Numbered from the stretch's first letter, positions 21,126 to 30,854 are shown. The stretch is DNA of 52,932 bases from Desulfogranum japonicum DSM 18378 (GCF_000429945.1 NZ_AUCV01000044.1:1-52932), one strand, 5' to 3'. Numbers and translations are program-made. Notes: generated from the sequence alone by a model not told the origin.

Positions 21126-22247
21126 ATGAGAAAAATTATTCACATAGATATGGATGCCTTCTTTGCTTCAGTGGAACAGAAGGACCATAAAGACCTTCGA
21201 GGCAAGCCAGTCATTGTCGGAGGAGATCCGCATGGACGTGGAGTTGTTGCAGCCTGTTCCTATGAAGCCCGGGCCTTTGGCATTCACTCAGCCATGTCCT
21301 GTGCAAAAGCACATCAACTCTGTCCTCAGGCTGTTTTCATTCGCCCGCGAAAGGATCGCTATGCGGAAGTCTCAAGGGAAATCATGATGATTTTCCATGC
21401 CTATACAGACCTGGTTGAACCACTCTCACTGGACGAAGCCTTTCTGGATATCACAAGCAACACCTGTAACCAGCCATCTGCCACACTGCTGGCGGAACAG
21501 ATTCGCAGTGAAATCAAAACATCGACAGGTCTCTCGGCGTCTGCTGGTGTTTCCTATAACAAATTTCTAGCCAAAGTCGCCTCTGACCAGAATAAGCCGG
21601 ACGGCCTCACTGTCATAACTCCAAATCAGGCCCGCTCCTTTCTCATGCAACTGCCCATACGAAAATTCTTTGGTGTCGGCAAAGTTACAGAGCAAAAAAT
21701 GTTACGCAGGGGCATCAGACACGGCAAGGATCTACTCCGCTTCAGCAGAGAGGAACTGGTGGCATATTTCGGAAAAAACGGCAGTTTTTTCTACGATATC
21801 GTCCGCGGTATCGATAACCGTCCCGTACAGGCGCATCGTACTCGAAAATCCATAGGAACGGAAACAACCCTGCACACAGATATTCTGGAATGGCAGCAGG
21901 TCCTTGAACTGACCGTCCAACTGGCCGAAAAGGTCGGCTCAACTCTACAGCGAAAAAAGACTGCAGGTAAAACCCTGACCCTCAAGCTCCGTTATAATGA
22001 TTTTACGACCATCACCCGTTCAAGGAGCAGCCAGGTAGGTTTTTTCTCCACCAGCGACATCTACCCTCTTTTGCAACCTCTGCTCCAGACCACCGAGGCA
22101 GGTCAACGAAAAATCCGATTGGTGGGTCTGACAGTCTCCAACCTGTTTGATCCGCAAACACTTCCGATATGCAGGCAACTTATGCTACCTTTCATACAGG
22201 AATTGTCACCACCGGGCAAAATAACTGAACATTCGGAGCATTTCTGA
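21126..22247 (+). CDS. dinB: DNA polymerase IV (Y-family translesion polymerase)
   Basis: A 373-residue Y-family polymerase. The N-terminal MRKIIHIDMDAFFASVE carries the first catalytic acids, and LSLDEAFLDIT carries the second acidic pair. SASAGVSYNKFLAKVASDQNKPDG is the steric and fingers/palm signature, and the little-finger domain follows at about 230-340. The start at 21126 is preferred over an ATG 12 bases upstream, because GGAG lies 6 bases before it and the family begins exactly there. It performs lesion bypass and may be damage-induced. I saw no clear LexA box upstream. It lies divergently from the epimerase gene. Confidence 0.95.
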   Translation: MRKIIHIDMDAFFASVEQKDHKDLRGKPVIVGGDPHGRGVVAACSYEARAFGIHSAMSCAKAHQLCPQAVFIRPRKDRYAEVSREIMMIFHAYTDLVEPLSLDEAFLDITSNTCNQPSATLLAEQIRSEIKTSTGLSASAGVSYNKFLAKVASDQNKPDGLTVITPNQARSFLMQLPIRKFFGVGKVTEQKMLRRGIRHGKDLLRFSREELVAYFGKNGSFFYDIVRGIDNRPVQAHRTRKSIGTETTLHTDILEWQQVLELTVQLAEKVGSTLQRKKTAGKTLTLKLRYNDFTTITRSRSSQVGFFSTSDIYPLLQPLLQTTEAGQRKIRLVGLTVSNLFDPQTLPICRQLMLPFIQELSPPGKITEHSEHF

Positions 22248-22278
22248 TGGTTCCCAATCAATCCATACACAAAACATT

Positions 22279-24390
22279 ATGGTTGACGTGACACTTGGCT
22301 TGGCCATCCTGCTGGCTACAGGTATGCTCTTTGCCCATATTGCCAAACAGTTTTCCCTGCCTTCTGTTACGGGCTTTATCCTCGCAGGACTGGTTCTAGG
22401 CCCATCTGGTTTTGGCTGGCTCACCGAACAGACTGTGGGGCACAAGCTAGATCACTTCACGCAGATAGCTCTCATGCTTATTGCCTTCGGCATTGGCGAG
22501 CATGTGGAGTTACGTAAACTGGGGGCCATTTCCAAACACGTATTAACAATCTGTTGCAGCCAGGCCCTTGTAACCTTCCTCCTCGTCAGTACAAGTACAC
22601 TGGTTGTTTCCTGGCTGTTTGCTGCTGAACATGCCATGTCCAGCCATATCATTCTTGCCTTACTGCTCGGTGCCCTTTCCCTGCCCAGTGCTCCTGCCGC
22701 CATATTGCACATGGTTCGCGAGTTTGAAGCCAAAGGTCCGTTAACATCGATTCTCATGGCAGTGATTGCCATGGGGGATGCCCTTGCCATTATGATTTAT
22801 GGCATCACACTCTCCATTGCCCACCAGCTCCAGGGAAGCGGCGCAGGTTCCCTTTTTGCAGGCATCATCGGTTCATTCTCTGAAATAGGGGGATCCATAA
22901 TCATAGGTACCTGTACCGGCCTGCTGATAGATGTAACCCTGCACAAGCTGCATACCAAAGGAGAAATGCTGACTGCAGGTCTTGCGCTGCTCCTGCTGTG
23001 CGGTGAACTGACTCAGCTCATGGGATTCTCCCCTCTGCTGGCAGGTATGGCTGCCGGGTTCATACTCATCAACAGGGAGGAACGGGATGTCCGCCTTTTC
23101 AGAAACCTCAACGGGTTTGAACCCCCTATGTATGTTTTGTTCTTCACTCTGGCCGGTGTGCACCTGGACCTTTCCATGCTCTCCCAGGCGGGGTGGGTGG
23201 GCCTGACCTATTTTATAGCGAGAATAATCGGAAAATATGCAGGCAGTCGCCTGGGGGCGATGTCTTCCCATGCAGAGCCAGTGGTACGGAAATATCTTGG
23301 CCTGGCCATGATTCCCCAGGCCGGAGTGGCCATAGGGCTCGTCTTCATTTTGGCAGGAGACGCCCTTCTGGTGGATTACGCTCCCCGCATTATTCCCATT
23401 GTGCTCGCAGGAGTCGTCCTTGCCGAACTCTTTGGCCCGATTCTGGCCAGGCAGGCCTTTATCAAATCCAACGAAGTGAGTCCTGATGTGCAACAGAAGG
23501 ATAGCGGTAAAGGCCAGTCCCTGCTCCACCGTGCCTTTTTTCATTCAGAAGAGCTCTCCCTTGCACCATGGACCAATGACAAACTATACCCATCCGGCGC
23601 GCCACAGGGTGTTGTCATTTTCGGCGCTGCAAATTATGCCACAGTGAGGGGGCTGGCAAGGGTCGCCACTATTCTGGCTCATCATTTTTATGCACTGCCC
23701 ATGTCTGTGCGCGTACTCGAAAACAAACTGGATGAAGAAAAAATCGATCTTGCGGCAAGCAGCCGATTCCTTCCTGAAACCGACGAAGTCAATAATATGG
23801 GCTACTCCCTGCTTACCTGGGTAGAATACGGAGTGGCTGCCACACGCCTCATTGCGGCGGTTAATGCTCATCATACAAAAGCACTGGTACTTGGATATCC
23901 GCTGGGTCGAACCCCCATGGGAATACAGAAAATCGTAGACAAAGTAGCATCCAGCGTCCCCTGCCCTGTGGTGGCGGTACGTTTTGTCGGCAGGTTTTCC
24001 TCCAACAGCATCCTGGTTCCCTTTTTACATGTAAAGGAACTGGATGACCTGCTTCCCATCCTGGAAGCAATGGGCGCGGCAAGTCAGCCGGTGATCACGT
24101 TGATGCAGATGATGCCGGCTGATTGCACCCGTCAAGACCTCCAGATGATTGAACGAGAAATCTCGGAGTGGGCGGAACTCAACCTGTTAGAGTTTGATAC
24201 AAACTATCATGCTGTTGCAGCCGAGTCCCGTCTGGAAGCCATCCTGAAAGAAGCTAAAAAGCATGATCTTATCATTCTGAAGGCTGTAAGAATGCATGGA
24301 GTCAACCGCTTTTTTCGAGGTTCTTTAGCCAATGCTGTGGTTAAAAACTGCAGCAACAGTGTATTTGCAGTATACAGCAACCATGATTAG
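22279..24390 (+). CDS. CPA2-type cation/proton antiporter with C-terminal USP-like region
   Basis: A 703-residue protein. The first 410 residues form about 12 hydrophobic helices of the monovalent cation:proton antiporter-2 family (LPSVTGFILAGLVLGPSGFG; the GFSPLLAGMAAGF block; LAMIPQAGVAIGLVFI). The last 280 residues are soluble and resemble tandem universal-stress-protein domains, which may bind nucleotides to gate transport. Ion specificity (Na, K or both) is not readable. The gene starts 31 bases after dinB with no strong Shine-Dalgarno, so the exact start is uncertain. Confidence 0.85.
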   Translation: MVDVTLGLAILLATGMLFAHIAKQFSLPSVTGFILAGLVLGPSGFGWLTEQTVGHKLDHFTQIALMLIAFGIGEHVELRKLGAISKHVLTICCSQALVTFLLVSTSTLVVSWLFAAEHAMSSHIILALLLGALSLPSAPAAILHMVREFEAKGPLTSILMAVIAMGDALAIMIYGITLSIAHQLQGSGAGSLFAGIIGSFSEIGGSIIIGTCTGLLIDVTLHKLHTKGEMLTAGLALLLLCGELTQLMGFSPLLAGMAAGFILINREERDVRLFRNLNGFEPPMYVLFFTLAGVHLDLSMLSQAGWVGLTYFIARIIGKYAGSRLGAMSSHAEPVVRKYLGLAMIPQAGVAIGLVFILAGDALLVDYAPRIIPIVLAGVVLAELFGPILARQAFIKSNEVSPDVQQKDSGKGQSLLHRAFFHSEELSLAPWTNDKLYPSGAPQGVVIFGAANYATVRGLARVATILAHHFYALPMSVRVLENKLDEEKIDLAASSRFLPETDEVNNMGYSLLTWVEYGVAATRLIAAVNAHHTKALVLGYPLGRTPMGIQKIVDKVASSVPCPVVAVRFVGRFSSNSILVPFLHVKELDDLLPILEAMGAASQPVITLMQMMPADCTRQDLQMIEREISEWAELNLLEFDTNYHAVAAESRLEAILKEAKKHDLIILKAVRMHGVNRFFRGSLANAVVKNCSNSVFAVYSNHD

Positions 24391-24443
24391 ATTCTCAAAG
24401 AATCAGTTCCTCTTTCTATTACGTTACAAGGTAGTTGTTTTTT

Positions 24444-26189
24444 ATGTTTCTTCCCACCACTGCCCAGGAAGTTGCCCAACGAGGCTGGAAACAATTGGAT
24501 ATCATCCTGGTATCAGGTGATACATATATCGACTCTCCCTATATTGGGATTTCTGTTCTCGGAAGGGTATTGGAACATGCCGGATACAAAGTAGGTATCA
24601 TTGCCCAGCCGGATACAAAATCAAATACAGACATAGGCCGTCTGGGGGAACCACGCTTATTCTGGGGAGTGAGCGGAGGATCTGTGGATTCCATGGTTGC
24701 CAACTATACCGCATCAGGAAAACGCCGCAAAGAGGACGACTATACTCCAGGAGGTAGCAATAATCGCAGGCCAGATCGGGCTGTTATTGTCTACGCCAAC
24801 TGCATCCGCAGGTACTTTAAGAACACAGTCCCCATTGTTCTCGGAGGGATTGAGGCAAGTCTTCGTCGTATGGCCCATTACGATGTCTGGTCCAATTCCA
24901 TACGCCGCTCGCTCTTGTTTGACGCAAAGGCAGATTACCTGCTGTACGGTATGGCGGAACGTTCCATACAGGAATTGGCAGCAGCTCTTGACAAAAACCG
25001 GCCTCCCCTGGATATTCGAGGGCTCTGCTATAAAACAGCTACACCTCCGGACCAGGCAGTGCAGTTGCCCTCCCACGAAGACTGTCAAAAAAACAAGGAT
25101 GCTTTCAGTCGTTGCTTTGCCATCTTTTATGCTAACAACGATCCTCTGACGGCCAAACTTCTCTGCCAGGCACATGGCAACCAGTATCTGGTGCACACCC
25201 CGCCTCCCTTACCACTCTCCACCAGGGAACTCGACCATATACACGATCTCCCCTATGAACGGTCGCTTCACCCCTTTTATGGAAAAGACGCATCGGTCCG
25301 AGCCCTTGATACTATCCGTTTTGGCATAACCACCCATCGAGGTTGTTATGGGGAGTGTAATTTCTGCGCCATAGCTGTACATCAGGGGCGAACAGTACAA
25401 AGTCGCAGTGAGACCTCTATTCTTAAAGAAGCCAGAGCTTTTACACAACATCGGGCTTTCAAAGGTATTATCAGTGACGTTGGCGGTCCGACCGCCAATA
25501 TGTACGGCATTGAATGCAGCAAAAAAATACAGCAAGGAAGTTGCTCAGACAAACGTTGTCTGTTCCCGGAAAGATGTCCTGCCATGCCGATACATCACAA
25601 GAAACAAATTTCCCTGTTGCGTAAACTCCGAGCATTACCTGGAATAAAAAGAGTATTTGTCGCTTCCGGTATTCGCTATGATATGATTCTGGAAGATCGC
25701 TCCCACGGCCTTGCCTACCTTAAGGAACTTGTGCGCCATCACATTTCCGGCCAGATGAAAATCGCACCTGAACACAGTACGCCAGAGGTTCTCAAAGCCA
25801 TGGGAAAACCAGGGGCAGAAAGTCTGATCAGTTATCGAAAATTGTTTCAGCAGGTTGTCCAGGATGAGAAGCAGCAGCTGTTTCTCACATATTACATGAT
25901 TGCTGCACACCCTGGTTGCAAAATAGAGCACATGAGAGAATTGAAAAAATTCTCCCGGCGGGAACTGCGTCTGTTGCCCAGGCAGGTGCAGATATTCACC
26001 CCTACGCCTTCGACCTGGTCAACCTTAATGTACTGGACCGAAAAAGATCCCTGGTCCGGCAGACAACTTTTTGTTGAAAAGAATACATCTAGAAAAGAAC
26101 ACCAGAAGAATACATTTCTCTCTCCAGGTCCGCAGCAATCTGATCGCAAGCCGCGCAGACCGGGGAAAACACGAAAAAAGAACGCATAA
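24444..26189 (+). CDS. ygiQ: YgiQ family radical SAM protein
   Basis: A 581-residue radical SAM enzyme of the YgiQ (UPF0313) family. The N-terminal B12-binding-like fold carries DIILVSGDTYIDSPYIG, and LGGIEASLRRMAHYDVW is a hallmark. The cluster motif is RGCYGECNFCAI (CX3CX2C) in the middle, and the C-terminal tail is basic. The chemical reaction of this family is not established. The start at ATG 24444 is preferred; an in-frame TTG three codons upstream sits too close to AAGG. Confidence 0.88.
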   Translation: MFLPTTAQEVAQRGWKQLDIILVSGDTYIDSPYIGISVLGRVLEHAGYKVGIIAQPDTKSNTDIGRLGEPRLFWGVSGGSVDSMVANYTASGKRRKEDDYTPGGSNNRRPDRAVIVYANCIRRYFKNTVPIVLGGIEASLRRMAHYDVWSNSIRRSLLFDAKADYLLYGMAERSIQELAAALDKNRPPLDIRGLCYKTATPPDQAVQLPSHEDCQKNKDAFSRCFAIFYANNDPLTAKLLCQAHGNQYLVHTPPPLPLSTRELDHIHDLPYERSLHPFYGKDASVRALDTIRFGITTHRGCYGECNFCAIAVHQGRTVQSRSETSILKEARAFTQHRAFKGIISDVGGPTANMYGIECSKKIQQGSCSDKRCLFPERCPAMPIHHKKQISLLRKLRALPGIKRVFVASGIRYDMILEDRSHGLAYLKELVRHHISGQMKIAPEHSTPEVLKAMGKPGAESLISYRKLFQQVVQDEKQQLFLTYYMIAAHPGCKIEHMRELKKFSRRELRLLPRQVQIFTPTPSTWSTLMYWTEKDPWSGRQLFVEKNTSRKEHQKNTFLSPGPQQSDRKPRRPGKTRKKNA

Positions 26190-26299
26190 GCCGGATATTT
26201 CACAAGCAGTAAAGGGATCTCCCCAATCAGGCATACATGAAAGGATATACCGGAAAACTAGCTGTGAATAACAAGTGGAAACAATATGGCAGGGAAGGA

Positions 26300-26488
26300 A
26301 TGGCATGGCTGCTGCTTCTTCTCCGGTTCGGTGTGGGACTCACCATTATGTACAGCGGATGGAAGCTGATGCGGGATGATATGTATTACGGTGTATCTTT
26401 AACCGACGACAACATCACCCCGATCTTCATTTTTCTTGTAGGTGTCTACTGTAGTTTCAGCGGACTGCTGAATAAATTTAAGAAATAA
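26300..26488 (+). CDS. Small membrane protein, two helices
   Basis: A 62-residue protein with two hydrophobic helices (LLLLLRFGVGLTIMYSGW and IFIFLVGVYCSFSGLL) separated by a short polar loop containing RDDMYYG. I do not recognise the family. The start at 26300 follows AGGGAAGGA closely. An in-frame ATG at 26237 would add 21 polar residues and is an alternative. It lies about 110 bases after ygiQ and just before a strong convergent terminator hairpin, so it may be the last gene of that unit. Confidence 0.6.
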   Translation: MAWLLLLLRFGVGLTIMYSGWKLMRDDMYYGVSLTDDNITPIFIFLVGVYCSFSGLLNKFKK

Positions 26489-26489
26489 G

Positions 26490-26536
26490 GAATTCCAGGC
26501 ACACCTTCTTGTACAGGGATGGTGCACCTGGAATTC
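26490..26536. terminator. Inverted repeat between convergent genes
   Basis: The arms GAATTCCAGG...CACACC and GGTGCACCTGGAATTC form a long stem around a 14-base loop. It lies one base after the small membrane protein gene and just before the end of the sigma-54 regulator gene on the other strand. There is no clear T-run, so termination is inferred from position and stem strength. Confidence 0.6.
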
Positions 26537-26569
26537 TTCGCAAAAAGCAGCACAAACTTGGCCATGACA

Positions 26570-27907
26570 TCAATTGGCTGAATAGCTCACCAGTTTTCTG
26601 TAGAGTGTTTTGCGGCTGATCCCCAGCGTATCTGCGGTCTTCTGCCTGTTGCCATCAAAAAATTCCAACATTTTCAGGATATGCTTTCTTTCAACAGACT
26701 CAAGACTCAGGGCATCCTCGTTTCCCTCTGACTGGATAACCAGCTCACGGGGCAGACAACGCTCTGTTATAATGTAATTTTCAGCAAGAATAATTGAACG
26801 CTCGATGACATTTCTCAGTTCCCGGACATTCCCGGGCCAGTCATATCGCAGCAGGCAATTCATGGCACTGTCCACGACCCTGTACTGACTGCCATCAGGG
26901 CTGAGGGTGGTTAAAAAATAATTAACCAGCAGAGGCAGGTCTTCTTTACGTTCCGACAACATGGGAACTTTAATATTAAAAGCGTTGATACGATGAAAAA
27001 AAGCTTCGTTAAAACGGCCACGCTCCACTTCTTCAGCCAGATTGCGGTTCGTGGCAAAAAGAAAGCGGATATTTACCTTACGCTCTTCTTTTTCACCCAC
27101 CCGCCGGTAGGTCTGGGTTTCCAGGGCTCTAAGTAAAGACGCCTGCACTTCCAAAGGTAATTCACCGATCTCATCAAGAAACAATGTGCTTTCGTGGGCA
27201 AAGGCCATGAGGCCATCTCTGGTATCTGTGGCACCGGTAAAAGACCCCTTTACATGTCCGAACAATTCACTGCGGGCCAACTCTTTCTGCAGGGAAGCAC
27301 AGTTTTTAATAATCATGGGACTATCGGCACAGGCTGAGCGCTGATGAATGAGCCTGGCGATAACATCCTTGCCTACGCCCGATTCTCCGGTTATCAGTAC
27401 TGGTATTTTTGCAGGAGCCACCTTTTCCACCAGAAAAAGGATTTCCCGTACAGATTTTGAGTTGCCGATATAGGTCACCGGCGACTCCTTGCTTTCCGCT
27501 CGTTGCCGGAGCACGGCATTTTCTCTGGATAAGACCACCTTATGGTGTGCCTTTTCCACAACCAGATCGAGCCGTTCCAGATTAAAGGGCTTGCGAATAA
27601 AATCATAGGCCCCCAATTTCATGGCATCTACAGCGATATCAATATCACCATGCCCGGTGATCATGATAATCTCCACATTGGCCAGCGTCTCTTTGAGTTT
27701 TATAAGGAGTTCAAGTTCTTTAACATCGGGCAGACGCAAATCCATGATAATGATATCAAAACGGTGCTCACGAACCATCTCCATGGTTTCCCGGGCATCT
27801 GCGGCAACGAAAAGTTCACGGCGGGAAGTGGCTAGTTCTTTTTGTAGTAGACGACGTATTGACTCTTCGTCGTCTACAATCAGTACTGAATATTTATCTC
27901 TATCCAT
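26570..27907 (-). CDS. Sigma-54-dependent response regulator (NtrC type)
   Basis: A 445-residue transcription activator. The receiver covers residues 5-120 (LIVDDEESIRRL; Asp in IIIMDLRLPDV). The AAA+ domain covers about 145-375, with Walker A GESGVGKDV, the sigma-54 contact loop GSFTGA (in place of the commoner GAFTGA) and Walker B-like LFLDEIGE. A Fis-type helix-turn-helix ends the protein (NRQKTADTLGISRKTLYRKL). It begins immediately after the stop of the PAS kinase gene (TAAATG), its obvious partner. Targets likely include its own operon promoter. Confidence 0.93.
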   Translation of the reverse strand: MDRDKYSVLIVDDEESIRRLLQKELATSRRELFVAADARETMEMVREHRFDIIIMDLRLPDVKELELLIKLKETLANVEIIMITGHGDIDIAVDAMKLGAYDFIRKPFNLERLDLVVEKAHHKVVLSRENAVLRQRAESKESPVTYIGNSKSVREILFLVEKVAPAKIPVLITGESGVGKDVIARLIHQRSACADSPMIIKNCASLQKELARSELFGHVKGSFTGATDTRDGLMAFAHESTLFLDEIGELPLEVQASLLRALETQTYRRVGEKEERKVNIRFLFATNRNLAEEVERGRFNEAFFHRINAFNIKVPMLSERKEDLPLLVNYFLTTLSPDGSQYRVVDSAMNCLLRYDWPGNVRELRNVIERSIILAENYIITERCLPRELVIQSEGNEDALSLESVERKHILKMLEFFDGNRQKTADTLGISRKTLYRKLVSYSAN

Positions 27908-29101
27908 TTATGATTGTATCCCTGGTAGTGTGACAACAAATGATGTGCCTTCTCCCTCGGTACTTTCAACGGTAATCTCACCCTCATGACTATTTACAAT
28001 TGTATAGCATGTGGACAGGCCGATTCCAATACCCTTACCCACAGGTTTGGTCGTAAAAAACGGCTCAAAGAGCTTGTCAATAACTTCGGAAGGAATGCCA
28101 TCACCAGAATCTTCAACAATTAACTGCACTCCTCTCCCTTCCTCAATCCGTGTATGCACAACAATGGTTCCCCCCTCTGCTGCGGCATCTACGGCATTGG
28201 TCAACAGGTTTATGATCACCTGTTTCAGCTGTGATTCATCTCCCATGATCAAGGGAAGCTGCTCAACCAGCTTGGTCTCAACTGTTAAATCATGTCTATC
28301 TTTAAATAGATGTTTTAATATGAAAAGCGTATCAGTTACACACTGATTAATGTCAACTGGTCTCCGGCTTGAAGAAACCGGTCTGCTGAAGGTAAGCAGG
28401 GTTTGGACAATATCGCGACATCGATAACATTCCTTGATAATGGTATCGATGTATTCCTTGAAATCGTCCCGGTCATCTGGCTCCATCTTACCCTCAATGC
28501 GACCAATCCGTCTCTTCAGCCCTTCAGCAAATCCACTGATTGCAGTCAGTGGATTATTGATTTCATGGGCCACACCCGCGGCCAGGGTCCCGACCGTGGC
28601 CATCTTTTCAGCCTGGTAAAATTGTGCCTGAAATTCTTTTTCCAAGGTCACATCACGTTTGAAGAGCAACACCTGACGTTCACCGGTGGGCTCGGATTTC
28701 AACGGAGAAGCTATAATTTCGAACTGCCGGAATTTTCCATTCACTTTGTAAATGCAGTGATCCTTGACAATCTCATCCCGGTCCAGAGAACGCAGGGCCG
28801 GACAATCGTCACAGGTGGATAAATTACCACGAAACATCTCATAACAATACCGCCCCACAGGATCCAGGTCTGCAAACCAGTCACGAAACACGTGATTCAC
28901 CTGCTGAATACGCAGATCTTCACTGAGTACCACCATCATATCGGTGATCCCGTCGAGAACGGCTTGCATTTCCTTGCGCTTTTTCTCCAATTCTATATTG
29001 GATTTCCTCAGCAGTTCAACTTTCTGCTGCAACTCCTGGTAAAACCCCTGTTTACAGTGTTCTATACCAATAAGATCATGCAGGGTAGTAGTTGGAATCA
29101 T
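27908..29101 (-). CDS. PAS-domain histidine kinase
   Basis: A 397-residue soluble histidine kinase. An N-terminal coiled coil (about residues 18-50) leads to a PAS domain (about 45-165) with an unusual Cys pair, STCDDCPALR, that could bind metal or sense redox. The phospho-His is in GVAHEINNPLTA, the N box in NLLTNAVDAA, and the G boxes in EDSGDGIP and GKGIGIGLS. No membrane helices are visible. It is sandwiched between an iron alcohol dehydrogenase gene, whose stop it abuts, and the sigma-54 activator gene. It likely senses an alcohol-related or redox signal and phosphorylates that activator. Confidence 0.9.
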   Translation of the reverse strand: MIPTTTLHDLIGIEHCKQGFYQELQQKVELLRKSNIELEKKRKEMQAVLDGITDMMVVLSEDLRIQQVNHVFRDWFADLDPVGRYCYEMFRGNLSTCDDCPALRSLDRDEIVKDHCIYKVNGKFRQFEIIASPLKSEPTGERQVLLFKRDVTLEKEFQAQFYQAEKMATVGTLAAGVAHEINNPLTAISGFAEGLKRRIGRIEGKMEPDDRDDFKEYIDTIIKECYRCRDIVQTLLTFSRPVSSSRRPVDINQCVTDTLFILKHLFKDRHDLTVETKLVEQLPLIMGDESQLKQVIINLLTNAVDAAAEGGTIVVHTRIEEGRGVQLIVEDSGDGIPSEVIDKLFEPFFTTKPVGKGIGIGLSTCYTIVNSHEGEITVESTEGEGTSFVVTLPGIQS

Positions 29102-30250
29102 CTACCACACCTCCTCACATATCTTGAGAAATTCCTGCCAGGAAGCAGGTCGTGGATTAGTCAGGTTGCACACATCATGCACAGCCATTTTACAGATAGG
29201 CTCCATGTACTGTTTTCCTTCCTCGTCAATGATATCGCTTAAGCGAAGAGGTACATCAAAAGATGCAAAGAACTCATCCAGGGCATCAATACCGGCACGG
29301 GCAAGATCGACGTCAGCCCCTTTATGCTTTTTCACCAGTATTTTTCCTATGCCAGCCAGCTTTTCAATGCAGAATTTCATGTTGAAACGCATAACCTCGG
29401 TCAACAATATCGGATGAATCACGCCATGGCGCATATCAAAATGCCCTCCCAGGGAGTGAGCCAGGGCATGTTCAGCTCCCAGTCCGGCATTACTGAAGGC
29501 CATGGATGCCGATACCGATGCGGAACTTAACTGTTCCAACGCATCCAGACTTCTGGTCCGCACAGCGCACTTGAGGTGGCGATAAATCAGTTCAATTGCC
29601 TTGAGAGACTGCATTTCAGTAAAAGGAGAAGCAATACGTGAAAGATAGGCTTCTATGGCATGGGCCAGGGCATCCACGGCAGATTGTATGATCAACCTTT
29701 CACTCTTTGTCCGCAAAATCAGTGGATCAACAATGGAAATATTGGGGACAAGTGTCCTGGTAATGATGGACATTTTTACCCCTCGCTCCACATCCGTAAT
29801 TATGCAGAACTGGGAAATATCTGACCCACTTCCCGCGGTGGTGGTTATAAAAACCATGGGTGGCAAGGGACGCTGCACCTTATTGGCCCCCTCATAATCA
29901 CGTATCCTGCCGCCGTTACTGGCCAGGATGGCAATGCCCTTCGCGGTATCCATAGGGCTGCCGCCACCAATGGCAATGATTACATCTGTGCCATTTTTCA
30001 AATACAGCTCTGCGCCCTGCTCCACCTGAAAATCCCTGGGATTGGAGGTTACACCCGGATAATATACCCACTCAATTCCTTCCTTACTGAGGATATTCAT
30101 CAATCGCTCAAGCCATCCAGCTTCCTCGATCCCCTCATCGCTGACGAGAAAAACCTTTTTTGCACCCAGTCTGCGAGCGCATAGTCCGGCATAGTTCAGA
30201 CTTCCGCGTCCAAAAATAATTTCAGGAACTGCGAACTTAGTTATAGCCAT
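29102..30250 (-). CDS. Iron-containing alcohol dehydrogenase
   Basis: A 382-residue member of the group III (iron-dependent) alcohol dehydrogenases, which oxidise alcohols with NAD(P). The dinucleotide motif is IIAIGGGSPMDTAKG (about residues 94-108). The metal ligands are seen in DALAHAIEAY, AEHALAHSLGG and MRHGVIHPILL. The length and start (MAITKFAVPEIIFG) are typical. It heads an operon with a PAS kinase and a sigma-54 activator. This recalls the ErcA-type dehydrogenases that take part in regulating alcohol oxidation, so a sensory role is possible. A weak -24/-12-like element (GG-N10-GC) lies at about 30402-30415. Confidence 0.9.
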   Translation of the reverse strand: MAITKFAVPEIIFGRGSLNYAGLCARRLGAKKVFLVSDEGIEEAGWLERLMNILSKEGIEWVYYPGVTSNPRDFQVEQGAELYLKNGTDVIIAIGGGSPMDTAKGIAILASNGGRIRDYEGANKVQRPLPPMVFITTTAGSGSDISQFCIITDVERGVKMSIITRTLVPNISIVDPLILRTKSERLIIQSAVDALAHAIEAYLSRIASPFTEMQSLKAIELIYRHLKCAVRTRSLDALEQLSSASVSASMAFSNAGLGAEHALAHSLGGHFDMRHGVIHPILLTEVMRFNMKFCIEKLAGIGKILVKKHKGADVDLARAGIDALDEFFASFDVPLRLSDIIDEEGKQYMEPICKMAVHDVCNLTNPRPASWQEFLKICEEVW

Positions 30251-30401
30251 TGTTGGTCATACTCCTTAATTGTACGGGGCCTGAAGACATCAGTATCCAC
30301 CCGGAAATGGACAGTAACGGAAGCCGGTTGACGTTATGCGGATAGTCAGACGTACATCTCCAGGAACTGGAGCCTGGAAGGAAATGCTCTGTACCTTCAT
30401 A

Positions 30402-30415
30402 GCATATTCCATACC
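30402..30415 (-). promoter_or_regulatory. Weak sigma-54-like promoter candidate upstream of the dehydrogenase operon
   Basis: On the minus strand GG and GC are separated by 10 bases (GGTATGGAATATGC). The flanks are poor matches to TGGCAC and TTGC. The site lies about 150 bases upstream of the dehydrogenase start. It is mentioned only because the operon encodes a sigma-54 activator. Confidence 0.25.
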
Positions 30416-30556
30416 GGAACCAATGCCTTCAGCCTATTTTGAGACATTTTTTCCCGCTCTTTTTTTATATCCAGATATCAGCCAAATACACTGACCATGC
30501 TGCCAGGTCTCCCTGAAAGATAAAAATTCTGGTAAATTACGCAGGAAAATCAAGGC

Positions 30557-30595
30557 GTTTTTGACCCGCATCACCCACGAAGCGGGTCAAAAAAA
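30557..30595. repeat. Palindrome TTTTTGACCCGC/GCGGGTCAAAAA
   Basis: Two perfect 12-base arms surround a short spacer (ATCACCCACGAA). The T-run is on the 5' side of each strand and the A-run on the 3' side, so a classic terminator tail is absent. It lies in the 650-bp gap between the dehydrogenase and TetR genes, which shows no supported gene. It could be an operator or an RNA hairpin. Confidence 0.6.
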
Positions 30596-30825
30596 CACAT
30601 TCCTCCTAGATATAGTTCTCACTTCCTGCTTTTTTTTCAAGGACTCTGCGAAAACTTACTTTCAATTCTCCCAGGGATTTCAAGGTAAATAACGCTCCTG
30701 TTCGTAGGTCAGCCCAGAAAAACAGGCAGGATCTCACAGCAAATAGTAGTTTAAAAACAGAAGGATAGTGCACATAAAATAGAGTAAATGTTTTCATCAA
30801 TTTTACTGATACAATCAAAATTTGC

Positions 30826-30854
30826 TTGACGAAACAAAGCGACACAATTAGAAA
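30826..30854 (+). promoter_or_regulatory. Sigma-70-like promoter of the TetR gene
   Basis: The -35 element TTGACG (30826-30831) and -10-like TAGAAA (30849-30854) are separated by 17 bases. The operator begins one base downstream, which fits repression of this promoter by the encoded regulator. Confidence 0.5.

Noticed and set aside
30606-30845. 79-codon minus-strand frame upstream of tetR
   Set aside because: It covers the tetR promoter region and has biased, low-complexity composition.
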